From: Setoptus koraiensis
Lineage: Eukaryota > Arthropoda
Direction of reading: 5' to 3'
Assembly: GCA_048013815.1 (NCBI GenBank)
Contig: CM106586.1
Location: 22,320,001 to 22,384,000 of the forward strand
DNA: 64,000 nucleotides
Part shown: positions 1-10,670 of the stretch, piece after piece
Layout: each line of letters starts with the position of its first letter
Position numbering within the stretch: position 1 is the first letter of the stretch
Translations under genes and position numbers: made by a program
The notes under the pieces: generated by a model
Databases searched by the model: none
What the model was told of the DNA's origin: nothing
The model's input: only the letters and a program-made list of their open reading frames with translations

Positions 1-1906
1 CGCATCATCACCATCAGCATGCTCATCAACATCAGCATTCAACGTCGCAGCAGGCACCACCAGCAACCTCTACACAAACTCCGACATCTTCGACACAAAC
101 TCCCACACCAGCGACAGCCACAACCACAACACAAGTGATAGCAACGTCAGCTAACAATCCGCCAATATCCACCTGTCACGCCGAAACAATCAAGACAGCA
201 GTCACAGCAACACCAAATGTGGCATCTAGCCTAAACGTAACTAATACGTCTAATTCTCAGCAGCAACGATCTCTTTCGCCGGCTTCCAATGCGACGCTCG
301 ATAGACAATTGTCTGAAACTGAAAAACAACCCACACATACTAGCAACAAAGAGAGCTTCTTACAACAGACAGCCAAAAGATTGTCTATAGGGCACCATTC
401 GATTGGAGGCAGAAAATCCATTGATAGCAACATGGGTGGTGTGCACCAGCAACGTCAAAGGATAAAATCGGCTGCTTTCGTCAGTACAGACATGGATGTG
501 AGCGACGAAACAAAATTTAATCGTCAACATACTCTGAAAACGTATGAAAGTTGTGATAGCCCCAGGATTAGACAAAGTGACCAAAACATCGATAACCACC
601 ACCATCATCACCATCATCTTAATGCGACCTCAACAAAGTCATTATCTGGCGCTACCACTTGCAAACAATGTAACCCGAGTAGCATTGAACCGTCAACAAT
701 CATAGAACCTAGGAGAGATAGTGTGTCACATTGTCGTCAACGCGCAACTTTAACATCGGCCTCGTCAACTACCCAGCAAGACGGATCAATGAGTCAATCT
801 AGCGAAAGTGAATCTGGTGATCCTGGGGCCGATAGTCTAATGCAATCGAATCCAGAGCAAAGCAAATCTACGCAACAAAATAAAGCATCTTCAAATGTGA
901 TAAACACTAAAAATTCAAGCTCCACTCGCATCACTACGAGCACACAACAACAGAATATAGGAAACTTAGAGAAGGAATTAGAGTCGCTAAAAATTAGATT
1001 AGATCGTAGGATAGGTGGCGTAAAAATGTCCAAAGTAACGCAATCCTATCTGAGTTATTTCCAACAATGGGCTGAATATGACCCTTTTATCACCACACCC
1101 ATTCCGTCCAATCCTTGGGTGACTGATTCAACTGAGCTTTGGGACTCTGAGAGGCAAACCAAAGATGTTCATTGTAGACGTATTAGACGATGGGCCTTTT
1201 CCTTGAAAGAGCTCCTCAATGATCCAGCCGGCAGAGACCAATTTTTCAGATTTTTAGAAAAGGAGTTCTCAGCAGAGAATTTAAAGTGAGTCTAAGTTGG
1301 TGTTTATGAGTGTCTATATAATTTCTTTTTGATTCAATGCTAACAGTCGCTATTGCGATATCGGTGAAATTGTTTTTGTGCATTATATATTGATTCGTAT
1401 AATTTATTTCTGTGTTCACTCATGTGCAAAAATTAGGTTCTGGGATGCAGTTCAAGAGTTGAAACGAGTTCACTCGAGGGATGTGGCAAGGAGAATCGAG
1501 GCTATATGGAATGAATATCTTGCAACTGGTAAGTTGAATTATACAGATTATTGTAATTGCGGCATCTATAAAATTAATCGCTCACATTCTAATAATATGT
1601 TCGACAATTTTTGGCTCTTCTTCCACATCGGTTCTTGTAGATGCGAACTGCCCTATCAATATTGATTCGAAATCGTATGAAACTTCAAAGAAGAATATGG
1701 AAAAGAATCGCAACAATCGCTATATTTTCGACGAAGCAGCCGGACATGTCTATCAGCTTATGAAAAATGATAGTTATCCACGTTATCTAAGATCTGACAT
1801 GTACAAAGACTACAAGGAAGCCTCCGAGAAAAAGAGAACAAATCAAGTTGCATTCGATGTTTTTAAGCCACAAATTACTACTCTCAAGCATAAATTCAAC
1901 TTTTAG
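1..1906 (+). CDS. R7-family regulator of G-protein signalling, 3' part (GGL + RGS domains)
   Basis: The product is a GTPase-activating protein for G-alpha subunits. R7 RGS proteins bind Gbeta5 through a G-gamma-like (GGL) domain. The frame is open from base 3, so the gene begins upstream of the window. Exon ..-1285 encodes a His-rich start, about 300 residues rich in Ser/Thr/Gln/Asn, a GGL helix (LEKELESLKIRLDRR), the linker YDPFITTPIPSNPW typical of R7 proteins, and the first RGS helices (RRWAFSLKELLNDPAGRDQF). Exon 1437-1528 begins FWDAVQEL; exon 1641-1906 carries DSKSYE, the RGS core SYPRYLRSDMYKDY and the stop. Donors at 1286 and 1529 and acceptors at 1436 and 1640 obey GT-AG and keep the frame. 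The DEP domain expected in the family must lie upstream. The low-complexity stretch just before GGL is unusually long. The stop overlaps a TTTTAG that could also act as an acceptor, so a longer C terminus cannot be excluded. Family assignment is strong; the exact paralogue (RGS6, 7, 9 or 11 type) is not resolved. Confidence 0.9.
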
Positions 1907-2774
1907 GCCTCCTGGAAATCCTGCCTCTCAAAATCCTACTTGGTATGGATATAAAAATTGCAACAAAAATTCCATCGTAAATATTGTCACTACAAAACCA
2001 CCGATTAGCGCTTTGTGAACAGTTCGTTCTCGATTTTTTAATTGTTGATGTCATGGTTACCTTAGGACAATGTGTACATTCAAATGATGATCAGCAAGTT
2101 TACATGAATGAGTTGGTTTGTACATCAATATTTTGGTATATTAATAACTAGTCGTCATAAGCTAAGATTATTGAATTATCAAAGGCATTGTAACAATGAT
2201 TTCCACAATGTGATCAAATAAACTAGATAAAAAATAACAACGTGGAAGTTGTCGCAAATTCGACTATGCAAAACTATTTATTAATTGGGTCATATTGACT
2301 CTGACGTCAAAACTATGAGCGATTTTATAGTGGACTGAACAGACGAGTTTAGAAACTGAATTGCTGGATGACAGGTGCTGTGAGGAAATTACAGGTGTGA
2401 CCTTTAGTAGTTTTTTGTTGTTGATTGAATGGTACTGACAGTCGCAAGTAATACTCTCTTCAGTGACATGAGACGAGTCGAGTGTCGACTTGTGTGTCAA
2501 CTAACACACAGGTAAGTAACGTTTTATTAAGGACTAGTAACTAGAAAACAACTATCAAACATGTATCGGTGAGGTCGGTGATCGAACGAGTTCAATAGTT
2601 GAGGTCACCAGATAATAGATTCGAACCATTCGATTAGAATTTTCTTAAATATCATCGGTAATCAACAAAACTCAGACTGAAGGCGCAAATAAACGAGGTA
2701 AACAATTTCTTAGATAACATACTATAAAGTAATGATTAAACTTAGTATTTATCAGTTCAATGATTCATCTATCA
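1907..2774. other. Convergent 3' intergenic region
   Basis: This is AT-rich sequence between two tail-to-tail genes with no supported reading frame. It probably holds both 3' UTRs. A TTTATT at about 2523-2528 gives AATAAA on the minus strand and may serve the exchanger gene. Confidence 0.5.
2217..2222 (+). promoter_or_regulatory. Poly(A) signal AATAAA for the RGS gene
   Basis: An AATAAA hexamer lies about 310 bases after the RGS stop codon and is the first good signal on this strand. Confidence 0.4.
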
Positions 2775-4975
2775 TCATTCATAGGCAGAGGGTGATTCCT
2801 CCAAAACGATTTGATTTTCTGTTTCGTCAATATTCATTTTGACTCGAATATGTTCCATTTGTTCATCAGACGTTAAAAGCCTCGAGAAGCAAGATAAAAA
2901 AGGCGGTAGGGTTTCCATTAATGTTGGATGTGAGTGCGTCAACATCGGCTTGATAAAGTTATTGTCGAGATCTCGCCACCTCCTTACTAGGCTTGCGTTT
3001 TCGTAAGGACGAAGCTCCTCCATTCCTATCCCCAAAATTCTTAAAGAATCATGATGATTGTTTGAGGTGCTGTGCTCTGATAGCGCTAATTGTGAATCGT
3101 GGTGATTATTAGAGGCACTTTGCTCTGAAAGTGCCGAGCAGGAATCATAAATGCAATTTTTATTGTGTTCATGGTGACTATCAATTAAATTAGCTTCCCT
3201 TTTTCTGTTTCTTTGAATATCTAGCGAATCTGGATCCTTCGATTCCCTAATATGACTATCGGTACCTTTATCCGCGAAAGGTATCTTCAAAGCTTTCAGC
3301 ATGAAATCTACACTACCGCCAACTACTATAACACTAAATATTACTATCACAGATGTGGTACTAAGCATGATACGTCTTGCATCACCGACCGTATTTCTCG
3401 CAGCCAACGAATAAGATATAACTCCTCTGGCTGCTCCTCCCCATGCGATGACGTGCTGAAAATTGCATGGTATCTTCTTTTTTCTGCCTAAATTCAATAG
3501 GATACTTAGCGGGTATATACTTAGAGCTCTAGCCACTATAACCGCCACGAAAGCGATGCCGATGAAAGTTAGGTTCCAGGTTTGCCCCCTTTGCCAGAAT
3601 GCCACTCCAACTGCTAAAAATAAAAAGTTCTCACATAAGAATGTCAACAATTCAAACAATGTTATAGTTCTTTCACGGGCCTCTGCTGAGAAGTTGTTGA
3701 ATGTATAATGAGCTTGCGTGATACCACAAAATAGGATAGCCACTATTCCCGACATATCGCTAACTTCGGCTGCCAAGAATGACGTGTATGAGGTGAGGAC
3801 CACCAGACTTGTTTCCAGCAACGGTAAATCAGATAACTTTGTAAATTTTGTTGTCAATGCCGTAATGACTCCAAATATTATACCAATAATACATGAATTT
3901 ACAAACATAGATATGAAATTGAACGTTGATTTCCACAAGGCTAACATGATCGAGTAAGAGGGATTCCGACCATATATTATGCTAAACTGGTCGATTGCGT
4001 GAGTGAGAACAATTGATACGGCATCGTTGAGAATACTTTCACCAAAGACTAGGGCAAAGAGATTGACATCCACTTTTAGTTCCTGAAAGATAGCCAAGAC
4101 GGCTAGTGGGTCCGTGGGGGATATGATCGCACCAAAGTATAAACAATTTGACAGTGAGAAATTGTCCGCAAGATAGGTATATTGCAAGAAAGATCTCAAA
4201 AATTGAATTGCTCCGTAAATGATAGATCCTACAACAATCACAGAGATGGATGTGCCCACAAATGCATACGCTAATATTGCACCGATATTCCTAAAGAATT
4301 GTTTTCTTTTAAGAGATAGGCCAGCGTTGAGTACTATGGGAGGCAATATTAAATTGAAGAACACTTCTGGATCGACAGAGGCATAAGAGATTTGAGAGCC
4401 CAGCTTGGTTGATGGCGACAGTTCGCCTCTGAACTCATATGCATAGGTGTGATTCAAAGGTACATTCGGCACATCGCCTAGATTTCGCATCTCAACTATG
4501 ATGTAATCGGGCGGTCCATTTGGTGATGGGGTCTCAAGCCGCGAGTCTTCTGAGCTTATTTTCACTTCCAGGCCTATGTAGCGAATAGCGGCGCCCATGA
4601 TGAGGCCATAGATGATGGCCAAGCCGGTTTCGTGTATAAAATGGCGTCGTCTTCTTTTGAAGAACCATATTGTGATCAAGACCTGTGTGTGAGGTGAATT
4701 CGAAAAAAAGATTGTGTCAGTGTGATTGGAATTAATGGATATTGTTTATTACATTGAACAAAATGGTATTGATTAGTTGTGTAATGGGCGATTGTGAATA
4801 AGAAGAGTTAATTACGTACCAAAACCAAAAGAACAGCGTAGGCCAAAAGATTGAGAGTGTCTATACGATGTCGTTGTTTGGCCTTTTCATCCACAATAAC
4901 ATCCACAGGTAAATAGGCATGACCATATGTTGCAAATTGGACGAGTAAAGCGACAAGATAAGTTATTCGTAACAT
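2775..4975 (-). CDS. Endosomal/organellar Na+(K+)/H+ exchanger, NHE6/7/9 type (SLC9)
   Basis: The product is a cation/proton antiporter of the SLC9 group that regulates the pH of endosomes and the trans-Golgi. Exon 1 (4820-4975) encodes a hydrophobic signal-like N terminus (MLRITYLVALLVQF) and the start of the first helix; exon 2 (2778-4682) joins in phase 0 to give LLVL-VLITIWFF, then RRRRHFIHETGLAIIYG as in NHE6. Later landmarks are DPEVFFNLILPPIVL, SPTDPLAVLAIF, FGESILNDAVSIVL (the acidic pair of the transport site), FCGITQAHYTFNN and, after the last helix, NNFIKPMLTHSHPTL, which parallels the NHE6 tail. The predicted length of 687 residues is normal for the family. An upstream in-frame ATG at 5047 is possible; I prefer 4975 because the hydrophobic segment follows directly. 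Family residues SATDPVTV and AGLRGA read SPTDPLAV and GGAARGV here, so it is a divergent member. The acidic/His tail region contains a short internal repeat (SALSEQSASNNHHDSQ-like). Confidence 0.9.
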
Positions 4976-5047
4976 GATTGGTGGTGGGAAGGTGCACAAC
5001 GTCGTAGTGAGCCCTCTCTGTATTATTGATGGATATATTATTGCCAT

Positions 5048-6335
5048 CGAGGTGTTTGTGCGTTTGTTTTTTGTTGTTTCTGTTATGTTTTTGTTGTTTC
5101 GTGGGTCTCTCAGAACAAATGCTCCAATGAAGGTGAGAGCGAATGCTCTAGAACAGGCGTCACAGTAGGCTCGCTAGCACTAACAACTAATTTTAGTATA
5201 TTTATATATAGGATTTGCTGTAACATGTTATCTTCTCTAGAGGTTGTTAATCGTCATGTTGCGGGTGAATGACAAACAATTATCACTGATTGCTAATGTT
5301 GTTGTTTCTTTGATCACAGCTCCTGTCTAATAATAATCTGGATAACTAATTGTTGTTATTGTTCATTTATTTAGCTGTACCACACATGCGAACATTAAAA
5401 CATGGACACAATTAGACACACAAACAATAATAATGGTATGTCACATATAATAATTGGGCCTGTATTGCGACAATTTTTGTTGCAAGTTTCTCTGCTCGGC
5501 GCGCCACCACAAAATCCGCAACACGAATAATCCGCTCTGTTTTGTGCACTGACTGTGTGTTCATGTCACTGTACTGTATATATTTAGAGGTTAGACAGTT
5601 CAGAGCATGCTCACAACTACCGCATGTCAGCTCTACTGCACTTTCGTTGCTTTCACTTTCACTTGCGCACTATGCACAATGTGAGCTGTTGTGTGTACAA
5701 TTGCGTATGCTCGAACCGCTCTGTGACAAGGCAAAATAAACGCAAGGGTGCATTGTTCTCCCTGAATTCAAGTACAGTGAAAACTCCTGAAACTCGTACG
5801 AAATTTAAATAAGTAAACAAGTCACCTGTGCTATCGAATGGCATCGCATGTCGTTGTTAACAAGTTGTGGTTAATAATCACGAGTTGCAAAACGTCGCCA
5901 GACAATTACAATATACACAAATCACACACAAATCAAAACAAGGGCAGTAAATTATGCAGACAACGCAAATCCAATATTTAGGGTACGTCATGGTGGCTGA
6001 TTAGAGCGCATACTAATCTCTCGGATAGTCATATTAAAAAATACCTAATGATGGCGATGACTCACGCCGTGAACGCAATGTCTCATCATTACCAACACGT
6101 CGGCAATTTGTGTGCTCCGCAACATCTACGCAGGGATCTATTATTGTTGCTTTTATTCAATGAAACAAGTCATCTGTCTGTGGGAATAACTTTTTGAATA
6201 TTAACACTACTAATTTTCCAATCAAATACGAATACACAGTCCGGATAAATCACAACATCGATCCGGTCTTATCTATCGACATCTATTGCTCGCAACGTTG
6301 TACGAGTCTCACATGAAACTGTGCCAATCTATTCA
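5048..6335. other. Intergenic region, no gene seen
   Basis: AT-rich sequence with only short unsupported frames. It presumably contains the exchanger promoter and the 3' UTR of the small membrane-protein gene to its right. No Ig, FNIII or membrane-anchor exon can be recognised here on the minus strand. Confidence 0.5.
5201..5210 (-). promoter_or_regulatory. Candidate TATA box for the exchanger gene
   Basis: Read on the minus strand this is TATATATAAA. It lies about 225 bases upstream of the preferred ATG at 4975 and about 155 upstream of the alternative ATG at 5047. The position is compatible with transcription starting near 5170. There is no other evidence. Confidence 0.3.
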
Positions 6336-6644
6336 TCATGTCGGCGAGAGTATCAGGCTGCGTTGGAATAGTTTCCCTGAAATGATAAGTACCAGGAATG
6401 TGGTCAAACCCAGCACCAGGAACAACGAGTATCTCCCAGCAGTGTCATAACATGCAGAGTCAGGCTTCTGATTGGCCTTCTCGGCTGCCTCTTTGGCACT
6501 CGGCGGCAAAACTATCTTCGGGGCAAGTGCGTACATGGCTCTGCCGGCCTTATATTCTAGAGCTGCTAATACCCTTTGCCGTTCTTTCTCAAACAGCTCG
6601 TGGGAAGGTTGACCTTTGTTTGGCGGATTTACAGCATGGCTCAT
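6336..6644 (-). CDS. Small one-pass membrane protein, 102 aa, unrecognised
   Basis: I do not recognise this family. From the ATG at 6644 the product is 102 residues: a charged amphipathic N-terminal half (PSHELFEKERQRVLAALEYKAG), a Pro/Ala/Lys-rich middle, and one strongly hydrophobic segment near residues 73-93 (YSLFLVLGLTTFLVLIISG) followed by a short basic tail. This is a tail-anchored or late single-pass topology with no signal peptide. The frame upstream of the ATG stays open for a few codons; just before it lies CAG-GTAACA, so a preceding exon is possible, but I could not find one that joins in frame. Composition looks coding (no low-complexity bias). It lies between the exchanger and the Ig cassettes on the same strand and appears independent of both. 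Confidence 0.55.
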   Translation of the reverse strand: MSHAVNPPNKGQPSHELFEKERQRVLAALEYKAGRAMYALAPKIVLPPSAKEAAEKANQKPDSACYDTAGRYSLFLVLGLTTFLVLIISGKLFQRSLILSPT

Positions 6645-7236
6645 TGTTACCTGTCCAAGTACAGACACAGTCTAGCGGGCAATAACTTACATAATATGGC
6701 ATTTACGTCAGGTGTAAAGTTGTCAAGTTTGCCATATGCTTCACGTAGACCACACTCTCCCATGTTGCTGGCACTCACCATGGATACTAGTTTATTAGAG
6801 GCCCCATCTCACAAATAACCTTTGAATGAATTGTGCTGAGCACCCTCCACCCATACATTTTGCTGGTGGACTTCATCTGCATTGATCATCAGGTTATGTG
6901 ATTGAGCGATTGGTCTATTTCTGTCTGGTCCTCATTTCGGTTACTACGGATTGCGACCTTAACATCAGTTTGAAATTTCGAGCCGAAAATTCGACACCTC
7001 CTTTCTACTATTTGAACAATTGGAAGTATCAACCTCGACAGCTCGGGGGCCATGAAGGCCTGAAGGAAGAAGTTTGAAAGATTTCAAGCGAATCTATCCA
7101 AGACAAACAGAGCTCTTTTTGAAAGTTCACGGTTCATGATGAAATGTTTATTTAGAGTATTTGAATAGTAGTTTTTTATCTCTTCAGACATCGATACAAA
7201 ATCTTGCAACAACAAAAAAGATGAACCTTAACTTAC
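6645..7236. other. Region 3' of Ig cassette B, no constant exons recognised
   Basis: If the Ig cassettes splice to shared constant exons, these would be expected on the minus strand here or just beyond. I see no Ig, FNIII or membrane-spanning exon. A run of open frame at about 6687-6785 ends at a good donor (GTAAGT) but does not join the small membrane-protein frame. Confidence 0.4.
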
Positions 7237-8259
7237 CGATCGTTAACCTTGCCATATCTGACTAGTTTTTTAGGATTTTTCACAAACTGGATTGAAACTT
7301 GCCTTACTTACCTTGAATATCTACCTTGATAATCTTCTTGAGATCGGGTTCTACTTTGTTGGAGGCAACACACTCGTAAAGACCGGAATTCTGCGGTGTA
7401 GCATCATTAATCGATAACATTCCATCGACATCCTTCAAATTGACTGTATCATTGATATTACTATTCAACTTTATCCACCTCACCATTGGTTGTGGCTGTC
7501 CTCTGGCCGAGCAGTTCATTTTTGCTGTTTGCCCAACGGCAATCTTTATGTCTTGAGGTTCCACTAGCCACTTCAGTTCCACTTTTTTCGTGATATTGAA
7601 AAGTTTAATAGTAGCATCGAGTAGTATCAATATACAAAAAAGAGTAATGAAAGTGAATAATCGTTAAACCATCATGATCCATTCAACGAAGATATCCTGT
7701 GAATCCAATTTGTTATCTACACATACCAGCGACCATTAAACTTGCGGAGACACTGTCGTGGCCATGAGAGTTTTCAACTCGACAGGTGTAATTTCCGGTA
7801 TTCTCTACAGTTATGTTGGTCATTTTCAGTCTCGATAAGCCTTGCTCGAACTTTATTGTATATTGTCGTCCATAATAATTGTCCAGCCTGCTCCCATCTT
7901 TGAACCAGTAAAAATTCAGATCTTGACTATTCTTCCCATTGGAAACAACACAAAACATTTCCGTGTCGGATCCCTCGCTGTAGCTATCCTCTAATGGCAT
8001 AGGAAGTAGCTTTGGAGCAGCTAAAATTTTAGTAAATAAAGATGTGATTAATTTATTATGTTGGAGCGAATTATGTCGAACTATGATACCTCAATGATTG
8101 TCCCAAATGTGGTGCTGCTGACCAATTTATCCTCCACTTACTTGATTTCAATTTAGAGTTGGTATTGGCGGCACTTGCATCTGATGATAATGTCAGACTT
8201 TCCAAGGTGATGAGTAGAATCAGCAACCATATTGGTTGTTGTTTCCACGAGCTTGACAT
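7237..8259 (-). CDS. Dscam-like 5' cassette B: signal peptide, Ig1, Ig2, candidate microexon
   Basis: This is the N-terminal part of an Ig-superfamily cell-surface protein. Exon 8142-8259 starts at ATG 8259 and encodes a signal peptide (IWLLILLITLESLTLSS) ending in NSKLKS, phase 1. Exon 7727-8020 is Ig1 (PKLLPMPLEDSYSEG, Cys in EMFCVVS and YTCRVEN). Exon 7312-7581 is Ig2 (ELKWLVEPQDIKIAVGQ, Cys in MNCSARG and YECVASN), ending VDIQ-G in phase 1 with donor GTAAGT. Exon 7237-7257 is a candidate 21-nt microexon, also phase 1, ending in GTAAGT. The Ig pair resembles the Dscam Ig domains used as the variable Ig1-Ig2 part of chelicerate sDscam-beta genes; in that family tandem 5' cassettes splice to shared constant exons. 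The acceptor of the Ig2 exon (AAAAAAG, no pyrimidine tract) is weak. No stop codon is reached, so the gene is incomplete as seen. Confidence 0.7.
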
Positions 8260-8507
8260 GTCTATAAAATATAATGATTTGGTGACGAGATACAGTAAAT
8301 ACGAAGAAATCCGAGTGTTTGTCTATTTTGCAGGTCATATAGATTGGTTAACTAAATCTTTCTGTAGATTGAAATATTCTCAAACAGGATGAGAACCAAC
8401 TCATATCGGTTTGTTTTCTTTTTTCAATCGTTTGCCCATCGATCAGCTGTAATGCGACAAAATTCCTGTCGGATAAATCGAGCTGCGGCGCCTAGCACCG
8501 CTGCGCA
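8260..8507. other. Presumed promoter/5' region of Ig cassette B
   Basis: AT-rich sequence immediately upstream (minus strand) of the cassette B start codon. No clear TATA box or other motif is seen. Confidence 0.3.
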
Positions 8508-9500
8508 CATTTGGGGTCTCAAAAAGAATTGCATTTGGTAGCACACACGAAGCTTTGTCTCGGCTTCGTGAGTGAGAANNNNNNNNNNNNNNNNNNNNNN
8601 NNNNNNNNNNNNNNNNNNNNNNNNNNNNNNNNNNNNNNNNNNNNNNNNNNNNNNNNNNNNNNNNNNNNNNNNNNNNNNNNNNNNNNNNNNNNNNNNNNNN
8701 NNNNNNNNNNNNNNNNNNNNNNNNNNNNNNNNNNNNNNNNNNNNNNNNNNNNNNNNNNNNNNNNNNNNNNNNNNNNNNNNNNNNNNNNNNNNNNNNNNNN
8801 NNNNNNNNNNNNNNNNNNNNNNNNNNNNNNNNNNNNNNNNNNNNNNNNNNNNNNNNNNNNNNNNNNNNNNNNNNNNNNNNNNNNNNNNNNNNNNNNNNNN
8901 NNNNNNNNNNNNNNNNNNNNNNNNNNNNNNNNNNNNNNNNNNNNNNNNNNNNNNNNNNNNNNNNNNNNNNNNNNNNNNNNNNNNNNNNNNNNNNNNNNNN
9001 NNNNNNNNNNNNNNNNNNNNNNNNNNNNNNNNNNNNNNNNNNNNNNNNNNNNNNNNNNNNNNNNNNNNNNNNNNNNNNATCTCCGTCGTCGCTCCCGCGA
9101 CGACTGCGTGCGACGGAAACCCTTCGGGTAGAGTTGATGAGCGCTTCGGGTATCGGGCTGCGCCCTCTACCCTCCGCTCACATGACTGCAATCCATCCAC
9201 AAATGAAGGGGGGGAATAAAAAATAAGGATGAGACAAGTAGGAACAACTGAATTACAAGCTAATACATGGTGTTGCGCAGTCTGTGCACAGTATGGGCCC
9301 GCTTACCGCAACCGCACAGGCCTGGCCGCACCTCTAATTTCAGTTGAACCTTGACATCTAGCAAACCGGAAGTGATACCGGATTGATTTTGATTTCATCG
9401 TGCTCCGCTGAAAGTCATCTACCTGATTCTCAATTTTCAGAGCTCTAGCTTCAACTTTATGTAAAACCGGAACCAGAAGTTTCCGCACTTCCGGACCACC
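8508..9500. mobile_element. Repeat copy 1 of an unclassified transposon, containing the assembly gap
   Basis: Sequence at 8508-8578 matches 10572-10642, and 9079-9191 matches 10996-11106, in the same order and orientation, so both belong to copies of one repeat. Between the two matching parts lie 500 N (8579-9078); in the other copy the same interval is about 353 bases, so the true gap may be shorter. The right part (9435-9500) carries the arm with TTTCCGCACTTCCGGACCA found in the other copy. No TG..CA ends, target duplications or recognisable transposase were found, so the family is not assigned. Confidence 0.6.
8579..9078. other. Assembly gap (500 N)
   Basis: A run of exactly 500 N looks like a placeholder of unknown true length. 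Any open frame crossing it is meaningless. Confidence 0.99.
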
Positions 9501-9542
9501 TAATCCATGATGTGGGGCGCCGATGTATCACACACATTGTAA

Positions 9543-9621
9543 GGCGCGCACTCGCCGCGCTATGGCCATGCATGGTGTCATAAACACCATGCAGCACGGC
9601 CAGGCGCGACAAGTGCGCGCC
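9543..9621. repeat. 79-nt imperfect inverted repeat (long hairpin)
   Basis: Outer arms GGCGCGCACT (9543-9552) and AGTGCGCGCC (9612-9621) pair perfectly. Inner arms GCATGGTGT and ACACCATGC pair around a loop CATAA, with mostly paired sequence between. It lies at the edge of the transposon repeat. Confidence 0.7.
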
Positions 9622-9642
9622 ACAGGCTAAAGACATGTAAAT

Positions 9643-9672
9643 GGGCAATCTGCTGAGGTCAGCAGATTGCCC
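9643..9672. repeat. Perfect 14-bp inverted repeat with a 2-nt loop
   Basis: GGGCAATCTGCTGA at 9643-9656 is followed by GG and its exact reverse complement at 9659-9672. With the 79-nt hairpin just upstream it makes a strongly foldable junction about 80 bases from the end of the element's reading frame. Confidence 0.8.
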
Positions 9673-9755
9673 CTATAAATAAAGCCACGGCTGATCGATG
9701 AAGATCAGTCGTGATCTGACCAACCTTAAGAGAACATCTCTAAATAGATCAGCCC

Positions 9756-10670
9756 TTACTTGAGCATGTTATCAGTGAATTGGATTACTTTATGATTTCC
9801 GCTATCTAAACCAACTTGCATTGTTTCTATAGTATCCCTGATCGTATTTGCCCACCACCTAGACTGACCGTCGGGTACCTGGTTCTTGATCTCGTTCACA
9901 GAAGCTCCGCAGAACAATGAGAGGATTTCCTCGAATTTCTCATACATGAGTTCCACTGCCTTGTGAAACACAGCGTCGCCTTGCCAGCCGTCTGATGGCC
10001 TGCTGGCGAGGATGGCTGCACCAAACTCCTATATTTCTTCGACTAGAACGTCCATGTCTTCGTTTCTCTGACAAGCCACATAGGGCGGCAAAAGATGTGC
10101 ATTTTTCACACCAACATAATCAGTTGTATACCTTTTTCTCTTGTTGCTTTGCGTAGGTTCATGAAAACCGCCTGGTCCTGGTGTAGCCGCCGCATCTCGT
10201 TCGGGAATTCCTTGATCGTTCTCCTCCGTTACACGATGATCCTCGTCCATGACGGGTTGAGGACCAGCTGATCCTTGTTGTGTCTCCGCATCTTGGATGC
10301 GAAGTCCTTGATTGTTCACCTCCGTTACACCATGATCCCCGTTCATGACGGGTTGAGGACCACCTGATCCTTGTGCAGTCGGCGCATCTTGGATGCGAAC
10401 CTCTGCAGTTGGCTCAATTATTGGCTCTTGTGTCAGCTTTACTTCTTGCGGAAGGACTGATTCTCGCGCGGAATCCTTCTGAGGACTGAGCTTCCAGGTG
10501 ATGCAAGGACTTGGTGGTACCTGATTTTCGAGGACAATTACTGCAGGGACGAGATCTGATTTTTCCTGCCCATTTGGGGTCTCAAAAAGAATTGCATTTG
10601 GTAGCACACACGAAGCTTTGTCTCGGCTTCGTGAGTGAGAAATCGGTTGTTGTAGCGAATAGTGCCACAC
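9756..10670 (-). mobile_element. Reading frame of an unclassified mobile element, with internal 32-aa repeats
   Basis: The frame reads on the minus strand and is broken. The N-terminal part starts inside the repeat shared with copy 1. Its middle contains about two and a half copies of a 32-residue unit (RIQDA..QGSGGPQPVM..DH.VTE.N.QG), followed by a basic KRKR stretch resembling a nuclear signal. The C-terminal part is mixed-helical (KAVELMYEKFEEILSLF) with a WW pair. I recognise no transposase, integrase, polymerase or capsid domain. Its position between two copies of the same repeat shows it belongs to the element rather than to the host Ig genes. Confidence 0.5.

Noticed and set aside
2590-2640. 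tRNA-like T-loop text (ATTCGAACCATTCG)
   Set aside because: No acceptor stem, anticodon arm or box A at the proper distance; no other tRNA was recognised in the window.
6687-6785. Possible upstream exon of the small membrane protein (VSASNMGECGLREAYGK...), with a good donor
   Set aside because: Neither available acceptor joins it in frame to the downstream coding sequence.
8424-9219. Long open frames crossing the N run on both strands
   Set aside because: They are open only because N codons contain no stops; the region is an assembly gap in a repeat.
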